DNA of 64,000 nucleotides, taken from Cephalopachus bancanus (lineage: Eukaryota; Chordata; Mammalia; Primates; Tarsiidae). Positions 1 through 10,685 of this stretch are shown in pieces. Under the pieces are notes generated by a model that did not search any database, was not told the DNA's origin, and worked only from the letters and a program-made list of their open reading frames with translations. Where the stretch lies: NCBI GenBank assembly GCA_027257055.1, contig JAPVLO010000523.1:744001-808000 (forward strand), read 5' to 3'. Each line of letters opens with the position of its first letter. Position 1 is the stretch's first letter. Both the position numbers and the translations under genes were made by a program.

Positions 1-1
1 C

Positions 2-385
2 CCCCACAGGGACTTCCTGGAGCCCACGGAAGGCCTGGGTGCGGGAGGCGACCCCATGGCCAAGGGGGAGCACTGGGCCCAGGCTTCCTGCCGGGCAGAG
101 CACCTGACCATCCCCAGCTTTGCCTTTGAGCCACTTGATCTCGGGGGCCCTGCTGGGGACCCCTTCTTGGACAGTGGCCATAACCTGACCCCAGAGCCCA
201 GAGCTTCCTCCTTGGGGGCATCAGCGCCTCTGGAATCCCAAGAACCAGAGCCTCCCGTGTCCTCTGGTGACCCCGAAGATAAGAGGCAGGGGCTGTACCT
301 CACAGTCCCCCAGAGCCCCCTGAAGAGACCAGGGTCCTCTCCAGCTGCCCCTGCCCCTGCGGACAACACAGATGAGCCTGTGTAG
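2..385 (+). CDS. CACNA1H: T-type calcium channel alpha-1H, C-terminal end (partial)
   Basis: This is the C-terminal cytoplasmic tail of the pore-forming subunit of the low-voltage-activated Cav3.2 channel, cut by the window edge. The frame is open from base 2 and reads [10 protein letters not shown] at 11-40, then [20 protein letters not shown], then AFEPLDLG. It ends at NTDEPV with TAG at 383-385. I recognise this run and the ending as the CACNA1H tail. A CAG at 7-9 could be a splice acceptor, but the frame is also open through it, so I cannot tell whether the exon starts here or earlier. No channel transmembrane segment lies in the window. A TPSG1-like gene converges on it from the other strand, as in human 16p13.3. 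The ATG at 56 is internal, not a start. Confidence 0.93.
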   Translation, partial: PHRDFLEPTEGLGAGGDPMAKGEHWAQASCRAEHLTIPSFAFEPLDLGGPAGDPFLDSGHNLTPEPRASSLGASAPLESQEPEPPVSSGDPEDKRQGLYLTVPQSPLKRPGSSPAAPAPADNTDEPV

Positions 386-1190
386 CCTGGAACTCAGTGC
401 ACACCGGGCTTGGCACTGGGGTCTGGGGTCCCTGGTGGGGTGGTGGTCCCAGGCAGGGCCGTGTGTAGACCCTGGGTCGGGTCCCACTGTGGGCAGAGGG
501 GCCCTGGGAGGACATCAGCCCGGGGAGAGGCCCTGCCAGATAAAGCAGGAAGCCACTCCAGGGCCACGCAAGCCTCCACCATATGGATTCGGTTTGGGTT
601 CTTCCAAGTGTTGCCACTGCCCTCCAAGGCTGTGCGGGCAGTTGGGTTAGCAGTCCTGTCCCGAGACAGGCTGCCCTCGTGGAACAAAGACCAGAGCCCA
701 CGGCATGGGAGGAGCACCTGAGCTCCATCCTCACTGTCCACTCACTTCTCTAGGGAGCACGTGCTTGGGGGCCCTGTGCCCTTGTCAGCAGCAGGTGCAG
801 TCCCCTAGGCCACCACGGCCAAGTGTCACCTTCGCTCACTGTCTGAGTTTATGTCCATCTGTCACACCCTCACCATGCTCCCCTCCACACCGCTCCCTGG
901 CCCCTTCCACTTGGGTATTCCCAGAAACATCACAGTGACTCTCCAAGACATGGCTAGGTCACCAGGGAGTTGGGACCCGTGCAATAAGACGCCCGGCCTC
1001 AGTGTTGGTGGGGTGCCTACCCATCTGGGGGGCTTTGGCTGCGAGGCTTCAGTTGACATCCTTTGTTCATTTCATCCGTTTTATAAATTCAGGTTAAATG
1101 TTGCAATAATCTGATGCAGAAAACTCAGCTTCTCAAGTCAAGGGAAAGGGGAGGGGGCAAAACAGAATAAATACTAACTTATTTAAGAAA
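386..1190 (+). other. CACNA1H: CACNA1H 3' untranslated region
   Basis: This non-coding stretch runs from the channel stop codon to just past the first good poly(A) signal. It holds no convincing ORF and no repeat that I can name. The end point is inferred from the signal at 1166-1171. Confidence 0.7.
1166..1171 (+). terminator. CACNA1H: AATAAA polyadenylation signal of CACNA1H
   Basis: A canonical AATAAA lies about 780 bp after the CACNA1H stop and about 90 bp before the stop of the convergent TPSG1-like pseudogene. Confidence 0.7.
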
Positions 1191-1257
1191 TGGATTCCTG
1201 CCGTCAGCATCAGGGGTCAGAGGTTGGGGAGGGAGCACGACCCCAGACTTGCAGCAC

Positions 1258-2295
1258 TCAATTGGCTGTCAGGACACAGGAGACTAGCAGGAGGAGGAGG
1301 CCTGGGAGGAATAAGCCAGCCAGGAGGGGGGAGCCCCGGCCATTCAGACCTTGAGTCCCACGATGCTGGCGGATCCAGCCAGCGTAGCCAGTGACACGGG
1401 TATTGACCCCCAGCCAGTCAGGGTGGCCACAGTCCTTGCCCCAGCTCATGATGCCAGTCTGTAGCCGGGAGCCATCCACCTGGCAGACCAGGGGCCCTCT
1501 GGAGTTTTCCTGGGGGCAGAGGAGAGTGAGGGCTGGGGAGCCCTACCTGGGCTCTGGGTGCCCCCCTCCTCCATCATGACGGGCTGACTCACCTGGCAGG
1601 CGTCCCTGGGGTCCTGGGCACACAACATGTCCAGCTGAATGGCACTGCCCTCTGGGCTGGGATAGTCCTGGCTATAGGTCTTTGTGTCCACTATAGAGAC
1701 TGCCACCTCCTGTAGGTAGTATGGGGGTGGCAGGGGCTCTGGGAAGGAGGGGCAGGCATCAGCTCTTGCTCTGTATGGAGGGGACCCTTACTCAGATACA
1801 AGTCCTGCCCATGGTGACCACGACCTGGGCACATTGCTTGGAATCAGATGTCTGGCCCTTGGTATGGACTCCACAATGGACTTTTAAGATGGGGCAGGCC
1901 TGGCTTGGGTGCCAAGGCTGCCAGAGGCGGGTGGTGGCATCATGAGGTCCCCTTGCTCCCTGCTCTACTTGGCTGCTCTTGTCTTCCCCCATCCCTGTGC
2001 CCCCATGGGGCGGTCCTCACCTCCCTCCTGCATATAGCCCCAGCTGGTCACCCAGCACCGAGTCCCGGGGCAGAGGGGTAGAAGTCAGCGGAGGCCTCAG
2101 GGAGGCAAACAGGCAGGACCCAGCTGGCGAGGGCCACGGGGGTGCTCAGCGGCACCGGGGCAAAGTCCCCACTGGACCCGGGTGGTCCTGGGGGGCTGGA
2201 GTAGAGGATGACCTACCTCACAGTGGAGAAGCAGGGGGACCACATGATGGCCAACTCTCCCAGGTGGACCTGGTAGTCGGAGGAGTTTGGGGACC
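1258..2295 (-). pseudogene. TPSG1: TPSG1 (gamma-tryptase, transmembrane serine protease) pseudogene, exons 4-6
   Basis: Three exons with splice sites are readable on the minus strand. Exon 4 (2295-2021) has NSSDYQVHLGEL and LPVCLPEAS. Exon 5 (1738-1593) has SIVDTKTYSQDYPSPEGSA and DMLCAQDPRDACQ. Exon 6 (1509-1258) ends in the hydrophobic anchor PLLAGLFLPGLLLLLVSCVL, the hallmark of gamma-tryptase among tryptases. The gene is broken. Exon 4 has an in-frame TAG after FSTVR and a frameshift before RCWVTSWGY. The usual GDSGGP/DDSGGP motif is ENSRGP, so the Asp before the catalytic Ser and the Gly after it are gone. A disulphide Cys is Tyr (TKTY). The tail stops at LTAN, shorter than human. Exons 1-3 (signal peptide, IVGG, catalytic His) were not found in 2.3-4.9 kb. 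Position next to CACNA1H matches human TPSG1. Confidence 0.88.
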
Positions 2296-2649
2296 TTGGG
2301 AGGGGAGAGTGGACAGGGTGGGGGCATCACCCTGGAAGTGGTCCGCTGCAGAAGCTGGAGGTCAGCATGGAGCCCGCCCAGACCCACTCCTGCCCGGGTC
2401 TGTGTCCAGCTCTCTCAGCTTGAGGTGCAGAAGCAGCTGCTTTGGGCATGGGGGTCAAGTCCTGGGTGGCACCCCCCACTCCAGGGACCATAGGAGTCCT
2501 GCCAGCTCCCCCAGCTGGAAGCCAGTGACATACCTGAGACCCACAGGGGCTGGTCAGGAGGTGGAGCTTAGGTTTCAGTTCCAGGAGAAGAGGTGACAGG
2601 CAGTGCGGAGAGGGGAGCTTCCTGCCCCCAGAGGCAGGCAAAGACCTGC
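2296..2649. other. Remnant 5' side of the TPSG1 pseudogene, no readable exon
   Basis: Gamma-tryptase exons 2-3 would be expected in or beyond this interval. No IVGG activation site and no TAAHC motif is readable on the minus strand, so they are deleted or decayed. Confidence 0.5.
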
Positions 2650-2880
2650 AGAAACCTCACCGCCTGGGCAACTTGGCGAGATCTCATCTCTACAATAAAT
2701 CAAAAAATTAGCCGGGTGTGGCAGCGCGTGCCTGTAGTTCCAGCTACTCGGAAGGCTGAGGCGGAAGGATCGCCGGAGCCCAGCAGGTCGAGGCTGCGGT
2801 GGCCGGGAGCGGCCGCTGCACTCCAAGTCTGGGCGACAGAGTGAGACTCCAACTCAAAAAACAAAAAACAAAACAAAAAA
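2650..2880 (+). repeat. Alu, 5'-truncated, with AATAAATC linker
   Basis: It starts in the left monomer (GCCTGGGCAACTTGGCGAG), crosses the linker CTCTACAATAAATCAAAAAA and runs through the right monomer to an AAACAAAAC-type tail. The linker variant recurs near 56.3 and 62.2 kb. Confidence 0.85.
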
Positions 2881-3790
2881 CCCTCACACCAGTGATGTCA
2901 GTGCCAACCAGCGCGGCAGCCAGGAATGCTCTCTGAACCCTGGGGCAGCAGCTGGTGGACAGGTGGTAATGGTGTTCTGCTCTTTTTACTGAAGGGGAAA
3001 CAGGCATGGCATTCCCAGGTCTAGGGTTGAGTCAAAGGCTGAGTGGAGGCCACTGCGCTGCCTCCTACCCGGTACAGGCCTGGGCGTCCAGACAGTCCCC
3101 GCCCACCTTGGACACCCAGAGAAGCAGTGGGTGGCTGTGAGCACCCACCTCCCATACACATGCACCCGCTGCAGACGGAGGTTGGCCTGCCACGGCCATG
3201 CACAGGCCAGGGCAGCATGGCCTCCTACAATCTGACCCTCTGCCTCTGAAACCTGGGGCCAGCCACACCCTAAGCCAAATGGTGGGGCATTGGAGGGCCC
3301 TTCCTCCAGGAAGCCTTCCTAACTAACACCTCCCCGCTTCTTGGGGATGTTCACTCACATCCCCAACTCCCACCCATTGGCTGTACTCCCCCCAGCAGTG
3401 CCGTGGGTGCAAGAGAAGTGACATCTTAGGAACAGCAGGTGAGTGACCCAGCACCCAGGTCTTAGGCTCTGAGCACCGAGCTCCATAAACGATACCCAGG
3501 GCTCCTCAGAGACACTAGGCGCCTGGGACATCTTATGGTGCCGGAAAATGGGTGGGGGGCTAGGAAGGGGCTCAGTAGAGACACCAAAATGGTAGAGACA
3601 CCAAGAACAGCTGGGAGAGGTGCAGAAGAGGAGGGCTTGGCTCCCAGGGCTCCTTTTAGTGGGTGGATGTGTCTGGAACTAGATACAACAGTGGTCACAC
3701 AACGTTGTGACTGTGCCGAATGCCACGGAGTTGGACACTTTATAATGGATCATTTCATCACATGTGAATTTCATCTCAAATTTTTAACAA
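2881..3790. other. Intergenic, no gene recognised
   Basis: Moderately GC-rich DNA between two Alus. The ORFs are short, overlap on both strands and match no family that I recognise. Confidence 0.5.
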
Positions 3791-4072
3791 GTTAAGCTGG
3801 GCACGATGACTCACCCTTTAATTCTAGCACTTTGAGAGGTCGTGGCAGGAGGATTGCTTGAGCCCAGGAGCTCGAGACCAGCCTGGGCAACATAGCAAGA
3901 CCTCGTCTTTACAAAAAATTTTAAAGATAGTTGTGGGGTTGTGCCTATAGTCTCAGCTACTCAGGAAGTTGAGGCAGAAGGATCATCTGAGCCCAGGAGG
4001 TTGAGGCTGCTGTGAGCCATGATTGTGCCACCGCACTCCAGCCTGGGCGACAGAGCGTCCCCAACTCAAAGA
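3791..4072 (+). repeat. Alu (old, J-like)
   Basis: A dimeric Alu that starts GCTGGGCACGATGACTCA, has both monomers (GACCAGCCTGGGCAACATAG and GTGAGCCATGATTGTGCCAC) and ends in GACAGAGCGTCCCCAACTC. The many changes suggest an old copy. Confidence 0.85.
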
Positions 4073-4889
4073 TTTAAAAAGTTAAGACACAGAAATCAGC
4101 TTGAAGGGGCTCCTGCTGGCCACAGCTGGGATAACTCGAGCATCAGAATAGATTGCTGTGGAGTGCAGTCCCAGGACCACACGGACACAGGCATACAGAC
4201 AGACAGGTGTGGATGATGGGTTGTCCTCCCACCATGGAGTCCCTGCTGATGGGCGGGGAGGACACACCAGCTGGTGACCACAGGGGCCAGCTCAGACGAG
4301 CCGCTGTGGATGATGGGACCATGGGGTGGAGTCTGGGGAGCGACAAGACACGTTTTCACAGCCTCAAAGCGGCTTCCCACAAGATGCAAACTCACTGCAA
4401 TGGGAAGGGGAGGACAGCCCAGGGGAGGCCTCATGGCACCAAAATATGTGTGACTGTGTGGCCCCCGGCCCCAGACATGCCCCCCATGAAGGACAGTGTC
4501 ACCTCCGGGTCCTGCTGGGCCTCATCTGCCCTCTCCCCACACCTCCGTTAGGAAGTACCTGGCTGCAGAACCCTGAGGGAGATACCTGTGGGAAGAAGGC
4601 AGAGGGACCAGATGGTAGAGGTTGCTGAGGGGCATCCAGGCCCCCCAGGCCTCAGGTGACCCGGGGTAGATCCCCTGTCCTGAGCAGTGGGGCCCAGCCT
4701 GGTGAGGCTGGGACACCTAGCTGTCATTCAGGTCCAGGCAGAGCGGGACCAGCCATGGGCTATAAGCAGCATCCTGGAGCCACAGAACACAGCCTTGGGC
4801 TGTGGCCTCCTCCCCTCTCCAGGTCCTGCTCGGGAGAGGAACCCACCTGGGGTCCAGGCTACCCCAGCTTCTGTCCCTAGACACATAGC
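4073..4889. other. Intergenic, no gene recognised
   Basis: GC-rich DNA upstream of the TPSG1 pseudogene. I looked for tryptase exons 1-3 on the minus strand and found none. Confidence 0.5.
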
Positions 4890-5510
4890 TGGGATCTGGG
4901 CTCCATCCGCAGAGGGAGGAGCAGACAGAAGTGGGGGGAAAGGCAGGAGACCCCCAGTCTCTAATGGACACTCCTCCCCAGTATCACACCCCTGTCCCCC
5001 CACTTCCAGAGCTGTCCCTGCCAGTCCATTCACCCCTCCACCCACTCCCTCTGGCTGCTTCAGCTCCCTCCTGGCTTCCGAGCTTCCGGCCCCCTGTGTC
5101 TGGCACTCGCCCCCCCAGCCCTCTTGCTCCAGGCCAGCCTTGCCCTGCTCTCACCTGCCTGCCTGCCTGGCTCGCGCTGGCTGTGGGCCCACTCCAGGGC
5201 GTCTTCACCCCGACTCCCAGCAGCATCCCCGGGGGCGGCAGGGAGTCCCTGACCCCTGTGGCTCAGCAACCCCTCTCCCCTCTTGCTCTCTCAACAGACT
5301 CCTCGGAGTCCCCAGCGCCCGTTCTGGTCCCATGAACGAGACTCACGAGATGGGACCCTCTGGAGCCCAGGTGGCGAGGGGTGGGGTAGGGACAGAGAGG
5401 GAACTCCAGGGCTGGGGACGGGGCAGGGATACACAGGGGACACCAGAGCTGGCACAGGTCAGAGGTGGCCTGCACTGAGCCAGGAGCTGCGCCCCCCACC
5501 CCCGTCCTCC
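4890..5510 (+). repeat. Low-copy module S, copy 1
   Basis: Begins around CTCCATCCGCAGAGGGAGGA and contains AGAGCTGTCCCTGCCAGTCC and a CTCTCTCAACAGACTCCT segment. Related copies lie at 29,125-29,335 (+, partial), 31,335-31,825 (+), 33,150-33,555 (+), 25,093-25,498 (-) and 49,255-49,880 (-). It is not a transposon that I recognise; I treat it as part of the locus-specific duplication unit. Confidence 0.7.
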
Positions 5511-5519
5511 AAGGAAGAC

Positions 5520-6330
5520 TCTCATTGACTCGGGGCCTGTAACACAGGCCCAATCGTGTGAGGATGTGAGTGCTCTGATTGGCTAACTCTGGGCCAATCA
5601 GGGCCTACTCGGGATGCCCCGCCCACAGCCGGCTCCCCACGTGGCGGCCCCACGGAGGCGCAGGAGGGTCAAGCCCTAGGGTCCCGCCAGGAGCGGCCTC
5701 CAAGGCGTCCTGGTCACCACGCAGCATCCGGACCTGGCAGCTCAGCAGCAGAACATGCACACCCTTCTTGTCCAGCTGGGAACAAGTCAATGGGAGCCCC
5801 CAGCCCCCAGTTCCCGAAGACATGCCCATCTGAGGCGTCCAGAGACTCGCGACCAGGATGCATAAGCAGGCGGCACTCAGGGCTCAGAGTTAGGAGGCTT
5901 CTGCCCCTTCGTAGCCGCACTGTGGGGGGTGGTTTGGGAGGCGATGCTGTCCCAGACCTGTCCATCAGAAGCCCCAAGACAGTGACGCTCTATCCCACTG
6001 ATGATTTTTAGTGGAAGGAGTTGAATGAGTGAGTGAAAGAATGAATGCCGGTGGGGTGTCCTCAGCACCAAGCTGTCCCCAGTGGAGGTTTCCAGCTGGG
6101 CTCCAGGATCCGGTAGGAAGCACCCAGCCTGTCTGACACCCTGTGCCTGTCCAGCTCTTGCTGTGAGCCTGTCCCGACCCCAGGGGTGGCAGAACCCAGG
6201 CGCTGGGGTCACTCCTGGGCCGGGCCTGGGGTCCTGCCTCCATGGGCAGTGTGAGCGATGCTTTCCAGTGTTGCCCCTGGGCAGAAGCCAGGGCAGGGTC
6301 ATTCCCTGTGCACGTCGTGAAGGGTGAGCC
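5520..6330 (+). repeat. Low-copy module C, copy 1 (CCAAT/GC-box block at its left end)
   Basis: The left end (5520-5650) has an inverted CCAAT (ATTGG 5578-5582), a forward CCAAT (5594-5598) and a CCCCGCCC GC box (5617-5624). It continues through AGCTGGGAACAAGTCAATGG and GAATGAATGCCGGTGGGGTG. Related copies are at 24,380-25,090 (-), 31,826-32,722 (+), 33,556-34,441 (+) and 48,695-49,250 (-). Confidence 0.75.
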
Positions 6331-6955
6331 TGGCCACAGCAGGAGTCAGGGCCCTTCCAGCCACACTGGCGCCTCCTCCCAGTAGACCCTCTCGCCCTCA
6401 GAGCCCGGTGCCTGGGGGTGACCACCCACTGCATGGGTCTTTCTGGAGCATGGGGAGACGGGGCTGGGAGGGCAGCCCACCACCTAGGTCAGCCCATGGC
6501 TAGGAGGCCTTGGAGGGAGGACAGAGCAGGTAGAAGAGCCGCGGATTCGCCCCGCCCTCCTTCCCACTCCCACCTGCCTAGCCTGTGGCGTCACAGCCCT
6601 GCCCACACCAGGCCCCTGGAGTCCCTAGCACCAGAAGGGGCTCCTGGTCAGGTTGGCCCGCTGGGGCGACCCATCGGATCTTTCCCGGTGGCTGGAGGCA
6701 GAAGCCACTGTAGGGTCCCTCTTGGGAGAGCAGGGCAGGGAGCATCCAGGACTGGGGTCCCACAGGCATGGCCAGTGCTGAGCCTCCCCAGGGGCTGCTC
6801 CAGAGCAGCCACGAGGCATCCTGTGGCCTGGTGAGGCCACCCACGTGTGCCTGTGAGTGTCAGCATCTCATCCAGGAGACCGAGTCAAGTCGGGATGGGG
6901 CTGGGTCACTTCCTGTTGGGGAGAGGCGGGAGGTAGTGCCAGGCCCCATCTGCCC
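6331..6955. other. Intergenic, no gene recognised
   Basis: GC-rich spacer between modules C and B. Only short ORFs overlapping on both strands are seen. Confidence 0.5.
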
Positions 6956-6959
6956 TCTC

Positions 6960-8830
6960 CCCCTCAGAAGAAGCCGCCCCCGCTGAGGCAGACAGCATCA
7001 CCTCTTGCGGGTGTTTCCACCCAGGCCTGGGGGATGCAGGGTGGGCAGGGGCTCCCACTCAGGGCCCTGGGCCCCCAGGACACCCAACCCAACTCCCGGC
7101 TCACAGCAGCAAACGTTGATTTTGTCAAGGAGGGTCAAGACTGGAGCCTCAGGTCAGGAAGGGATGCCTCCACCTGGACGGAAGGGCGTTACAGGGCCAG
7201 GCAGTACACTAGGAAGAGTCTGGTTCGCTGCCCTGACACTAGTCTGAGATTGGTCCTCGTTGGAGACCCAGGGGCTCCACATTTCAGTTTCAAGGGCCCC
7301 CACATTCTGGAGCAGACCCTGGTGAGTCTCTCTAGACAGCAAGCCCAGGCCCCCACGGGGCTCTGCAGAGGGCCATGGTGCCTTCATTCCCTTCTGCTGC
7401 CGCAAGAAGTACCACAGACTCGTGGATTAAACAACACGCTCTTATTATCTTGCAGTTCAAGAGGTCAGAAGTCTGACATGGAGCCCAGCGAGTGGCTAAC
7501 AGCTGCAATCCCAGTGCTTTGGGAGGCTGAGGTGGGAGGATCGCTTGAGGCAAGCATTTCAAGACTGGCTTAGGCAATATAGCGAGGCCTATATAAAAAA
7601 ATAAGTAAAATAAAATAAAAGTCCAACATCGGTCTTGCCTGACTAATGCCCAGGTATGGCTGGTTGGTTCCTGCTGGAGGCTCAGGGGAGGGGGAGCTCT
7701 CTTCCCCTGTCCTTCCACAGCCAGGAGACTGCCATGTTCTGTGGCTCCTGGCCCCGTCCTCCCCTTCAGAGTCAGCTGCTGCCCCCTTCAGGACCTCCTC
7801 TTGTCACAGCGTCTCCTCCTGACCACAGCTGGGAAAGATTATCTGGTCTGAAGAACTCAGGATCATGTCGGGTCACCTGGTGCACCAGGATGGTCACCCT
7901 CCCAGGCTCTGTAACCCTCATCACCCCTGTGCAGTCCCCTTTGTCCTGAAGGCCACAGCCACAGGTTCTGGGGATCAGCACATGGGCATCTGAGGGGCCG
8001 TCCTTCTGCCTCCCAGACGCAGGACAGGGGCAGGTGGGAGGTGAGACCCCCAGTCCCAGAGGCAGGTTGAACTGGGACAGGCAGGAGCGGCCGTGAAGCC
8101 CTTCGTGTGGGGACCCTGATGGCCAGGACTTAGGACCTGGTTCATGAAGACGCTGTCTCCCCCCAACAAGGTGACATCAGGGATGGGCAACCTGGGCTGG
8201 GGACTCCTGGCTTTGACTCCCCTCCCCCTTGTGGAGATGACAGGCAGGTTCCGTGTCCCCTGAGTCTACTCCCCAGATGTGTGGCCGCAGCGAGGGAGGA
8301 GGGGCCCCACCCCATGTGAGCGTCACAGGCCTTGCCGTGGCAGTGGGGCAGGCGTAGTCCTCAGGGTTCAACAGAGCCAACACCAACACATGATTCTGAG
8401 AGGGGCTCCCGGCCAGGAGGCCATATCCTGGTGGGTGATCAGACATCTCAGTTTCCTGCATCTAAGAGGGGAGACCTGACCGGGCGGGCCCAGAGGGACC
8501 CTCCAGCCCTGCCTGGCGGTCTGGTCTGGGGTGGCCTGGAGAGTCCCTGTGCGGCACAGGCCCTCACCAGCGGGGGCATCGGGCCCCGGCCAGACACAGG
8601 ACGGCTAGGCAGGGCCTGTTCAGGCTGGGCAGGGCAGTGGTGCCCATCTGATCTGTGGCGGAGACCTCGGGACCCACCGAGGAATGGGGGGACAGCGACA
8701 CAGTGGAGGCGGTGGTCTCAGGCCTGAGCTGTCCCGCGGGGCCGTCTGGGTCTGGGACTGCGCTTCTGTGTTCCTTTCTGTCTTGCTTTTTAAAAGTATG
8801 CCTGTTGTTTTAAAACAGGGTTGGGCTCAT
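6960..8830 (+). repeat. Low-copy module B, copy 1
   Basis: It opens near GGGTGTTTCCACCCAGGCCT, contains an Alu monomer (7483-7620) and the segment GGTTGGTTCCTGCTGGAGGC, and ends near TTTTTAAAAGTATGCC. The same order is seen at 29,390-31,334 (+) and in reverse at 47,690-48,685. Partial copies end the palindrome arms and a fragment sits at 55,540-55,655. Confidence 0.75.
7483..7620 (+). repeat. Alu-like left monomer within module B
   Basis: A single monomer containing CAGTGCTTTGGGAGGCTGAG that ends in an AATAAAATAAAA tail. The orthologous monomer in module B copy 2 is at 29,998-30,137, so it was present before that duplication. Confidence 0.8.
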
Positions 8831-9340
8831 AGAAACATTGTAGAGAGAGACTGAGGCCCCAGCCCGTCCCGTGTCTACACTGGTGACTTACTGTTCTCAG
8901 GGAGCGGGCCAGGTGGTGGTGTCCTGTCAACCCACATGACGGTTGTTTGACCTCCCCCCCGCGACACCCTCTTTCTGCGGCAGGATCCCGTGTGGGATTC
9001 CAGTGAGCTGTGGCCGTCCTCTCCCTGGGCTCTGGGTGAGGATGGGACACAGTGTGGAGGTGCTGTCAAGCTTCGGGGGCCCCTCCCTGGGGGTTTGCTC
9101 CCACCTCGGGGGGGCCTGACACCCTGGGCTCTGGGGAAGAACACGGGGAAAGGGAACACTTCCCACCTGTGGAGTTGGCCTCGGTCCCCTAGGGAGATGA
9201 GGGACCAGGTCCTCCACTGTGGGGTTGCTCCTTGCCCACCTCATGCTGCCCTGTCTGGAAGGACCTGGCAGTGAGTAGTGCTGGGGGAGGGGGGAGTCCT
9301 TGCATTATTTGGAGTTCTTCTGTGGGGAGTTTGTCTCTCT
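8831..9340. other. Intergenic; old inverted homology with 47,190-47,690
   Basis: The part around 9060-9280 matches, in reverse complement, 47,270-47,470 (for example ACTTCCCACCTGT followed by GAGTTGGCCTCGG). No gene is recognised. Confidence 0.55.
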
Positions 9341-9560
9341 CATTTTTTTTTTTAGAGTCGGGGTTTCATTCTGTCACCCAGGCTGGAGTGCCGTGGTGAT
9401 CATAGTTCATTGAAGCCTCCAACTCCTGGCCTAAAGTGATCCTTCTGCCTCAGCCTCCTAAAGTGCTGGGACTGCAGGTGTGTGCCACTACAGCTGGCCA
9501 AGTTGATCTTTTTCTTAGAGCCGGGTCTCGCCCAGGTTGGAGTGCAGAGGTCGTTCCTGG
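9341..9560 (-). repeat. Alu (reverse orientation)
   Basis: A poly-T start, then CTGTCACCCAGGCTGGAGTG and GCCTCAGCCTCCTAAAGTGC, then the start of a second arm (GCCCAGGTTGGAGTGCAG). It is 3'-proximal and incomplete. Confidence 0.85.
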
Positions 9561-10200
9561 CCTGGCCCTGCAGCAGCCACTTCCTCACGGAGCCCAGTGA
9601 CTTTGTTGAAGGACATCAGAAACCAAGGTCACCTAGGCAGGAAGCAAGAAGTAAGGAGATGCTGCCCCAAAAGACCCCAAACTGCTGGGGACAAAGGGCC
9701 CCAGAAGCCCCCAGTAGCTGGGGCTTAGAGACCCCAGCAACAAAACACAGCAATCTGTATGATAACCAGAGTGACAGGCAAACAGCCTCCAGTACACACT
9801 CTAAACATGTGTCCAGAATAAAGAAATTCCTGGGGGAAAGAGACCAACGTGACCAGGCCTTGGGCATGCCAGGATTGTCCTCACTATCCAGTCCCAGGAC
9901 ACTCAGCAATCCCGTCCTGCCGCCCCAGCCTTCCCATGTGGCCTCAGGACAGCCTCAGGGCAACCTGCGCATGTCTGACAGGTGGCCACCTGAGTCCACA
10001 TCAAGGTCAACATGAGCCACGTTGACCCTCTGCCCCAGGCCGGCCCCAAGCATCCCTGCCCTGCCTTCTTCCCGGCCTACCTCAGCTTCCCCACGTGGTC
10101 AGCCGGGCCTCTTGTTCCCAGGACCCTGGGAGCATAAAGTCCTTCCCTCCTGGCAAGACTCCCCATCTCCGCGTGTCTTTCCACGCTCAGTTAAAGCAAA
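9561..10200. other. Intergenic; possible decayed LTR
   Basis: No gene is recognised. The stretch has an AATAAAG motif at 9818 and a late AGCATAAAGTCCTTCC segment that give it an LTR-like feel, but no termini or target duplication can be defined. Confidence 0.3.
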
Positions 10201-10429
10201 CCCCGGCACATGATTTAGGACACTGAGAGCTGGGGAGCACGGCCGTGTTCCCCGGAAGGTAGGGCCCAAGGGGCAGGAGACCCCGCATGCTCAGGGAGGG
10301 AGGCTTTGCCTAGAAAGAGGCTATCCTGCCCACGGCTGTGTGTGCGCAGTGTTCTCTGGCAGTGTTCCAATGGGCTTTTTTCTTCATTCCAGAAATGGAA
10401 ACGCCAGTGCTCAGTTCATACAGAATTGC

Positions 10430-10560
10430 AGGCTGCCTGGGCAGTCGGAACAATGTTGAAAAAGAAGGACAGAGCAGGAGGACTCACACTTTCTGACTTC
10501 AGAATGTTCGGCAAAGTTATACTGATCAGAATGGCGTGGAATGGACCTAAAGACATCTGT
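10430..10560 (+). mobile_element. L1 ORF2 fragment split by an Alu monomer
   Basis: The text encodes a degraded L1 ORF2 piece (GLTLSDFRMFGKVILIRMAW). The same fragment continues after the Alu monomer near 10,700, and a homologous piece lies at 46,020-46,160 on the minus strand. Confidence 0.75.
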
Positions 10561-10685
10561 GAACGGGGTACAGTGGCTCACGTCTCATACTAGCACTTTG
10601 GGAGGCTGAGGCGGGAGCGCCCAGAAGTTTGAGACCAGGCTGGGCAACGTGGCAAGATCTCACCTCTACAAAAAAGAAGAGTAAA
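10561..10685 (+). repeat. Alu monomer inserted in the L1 fragment
   Basis: A left-monomer Alu (TAGCACTTTGGGAGGCTGAG, then CTGGGCAACGTGGCAAG) ending in an A-rich tail. Confidence 0.8.

Noticed and set aside
4890..8830. Modules S, C and B as coding genes
   Set aside because: Frames are not conserved among the copies, and stops and frameshifts differ from copy to copy.
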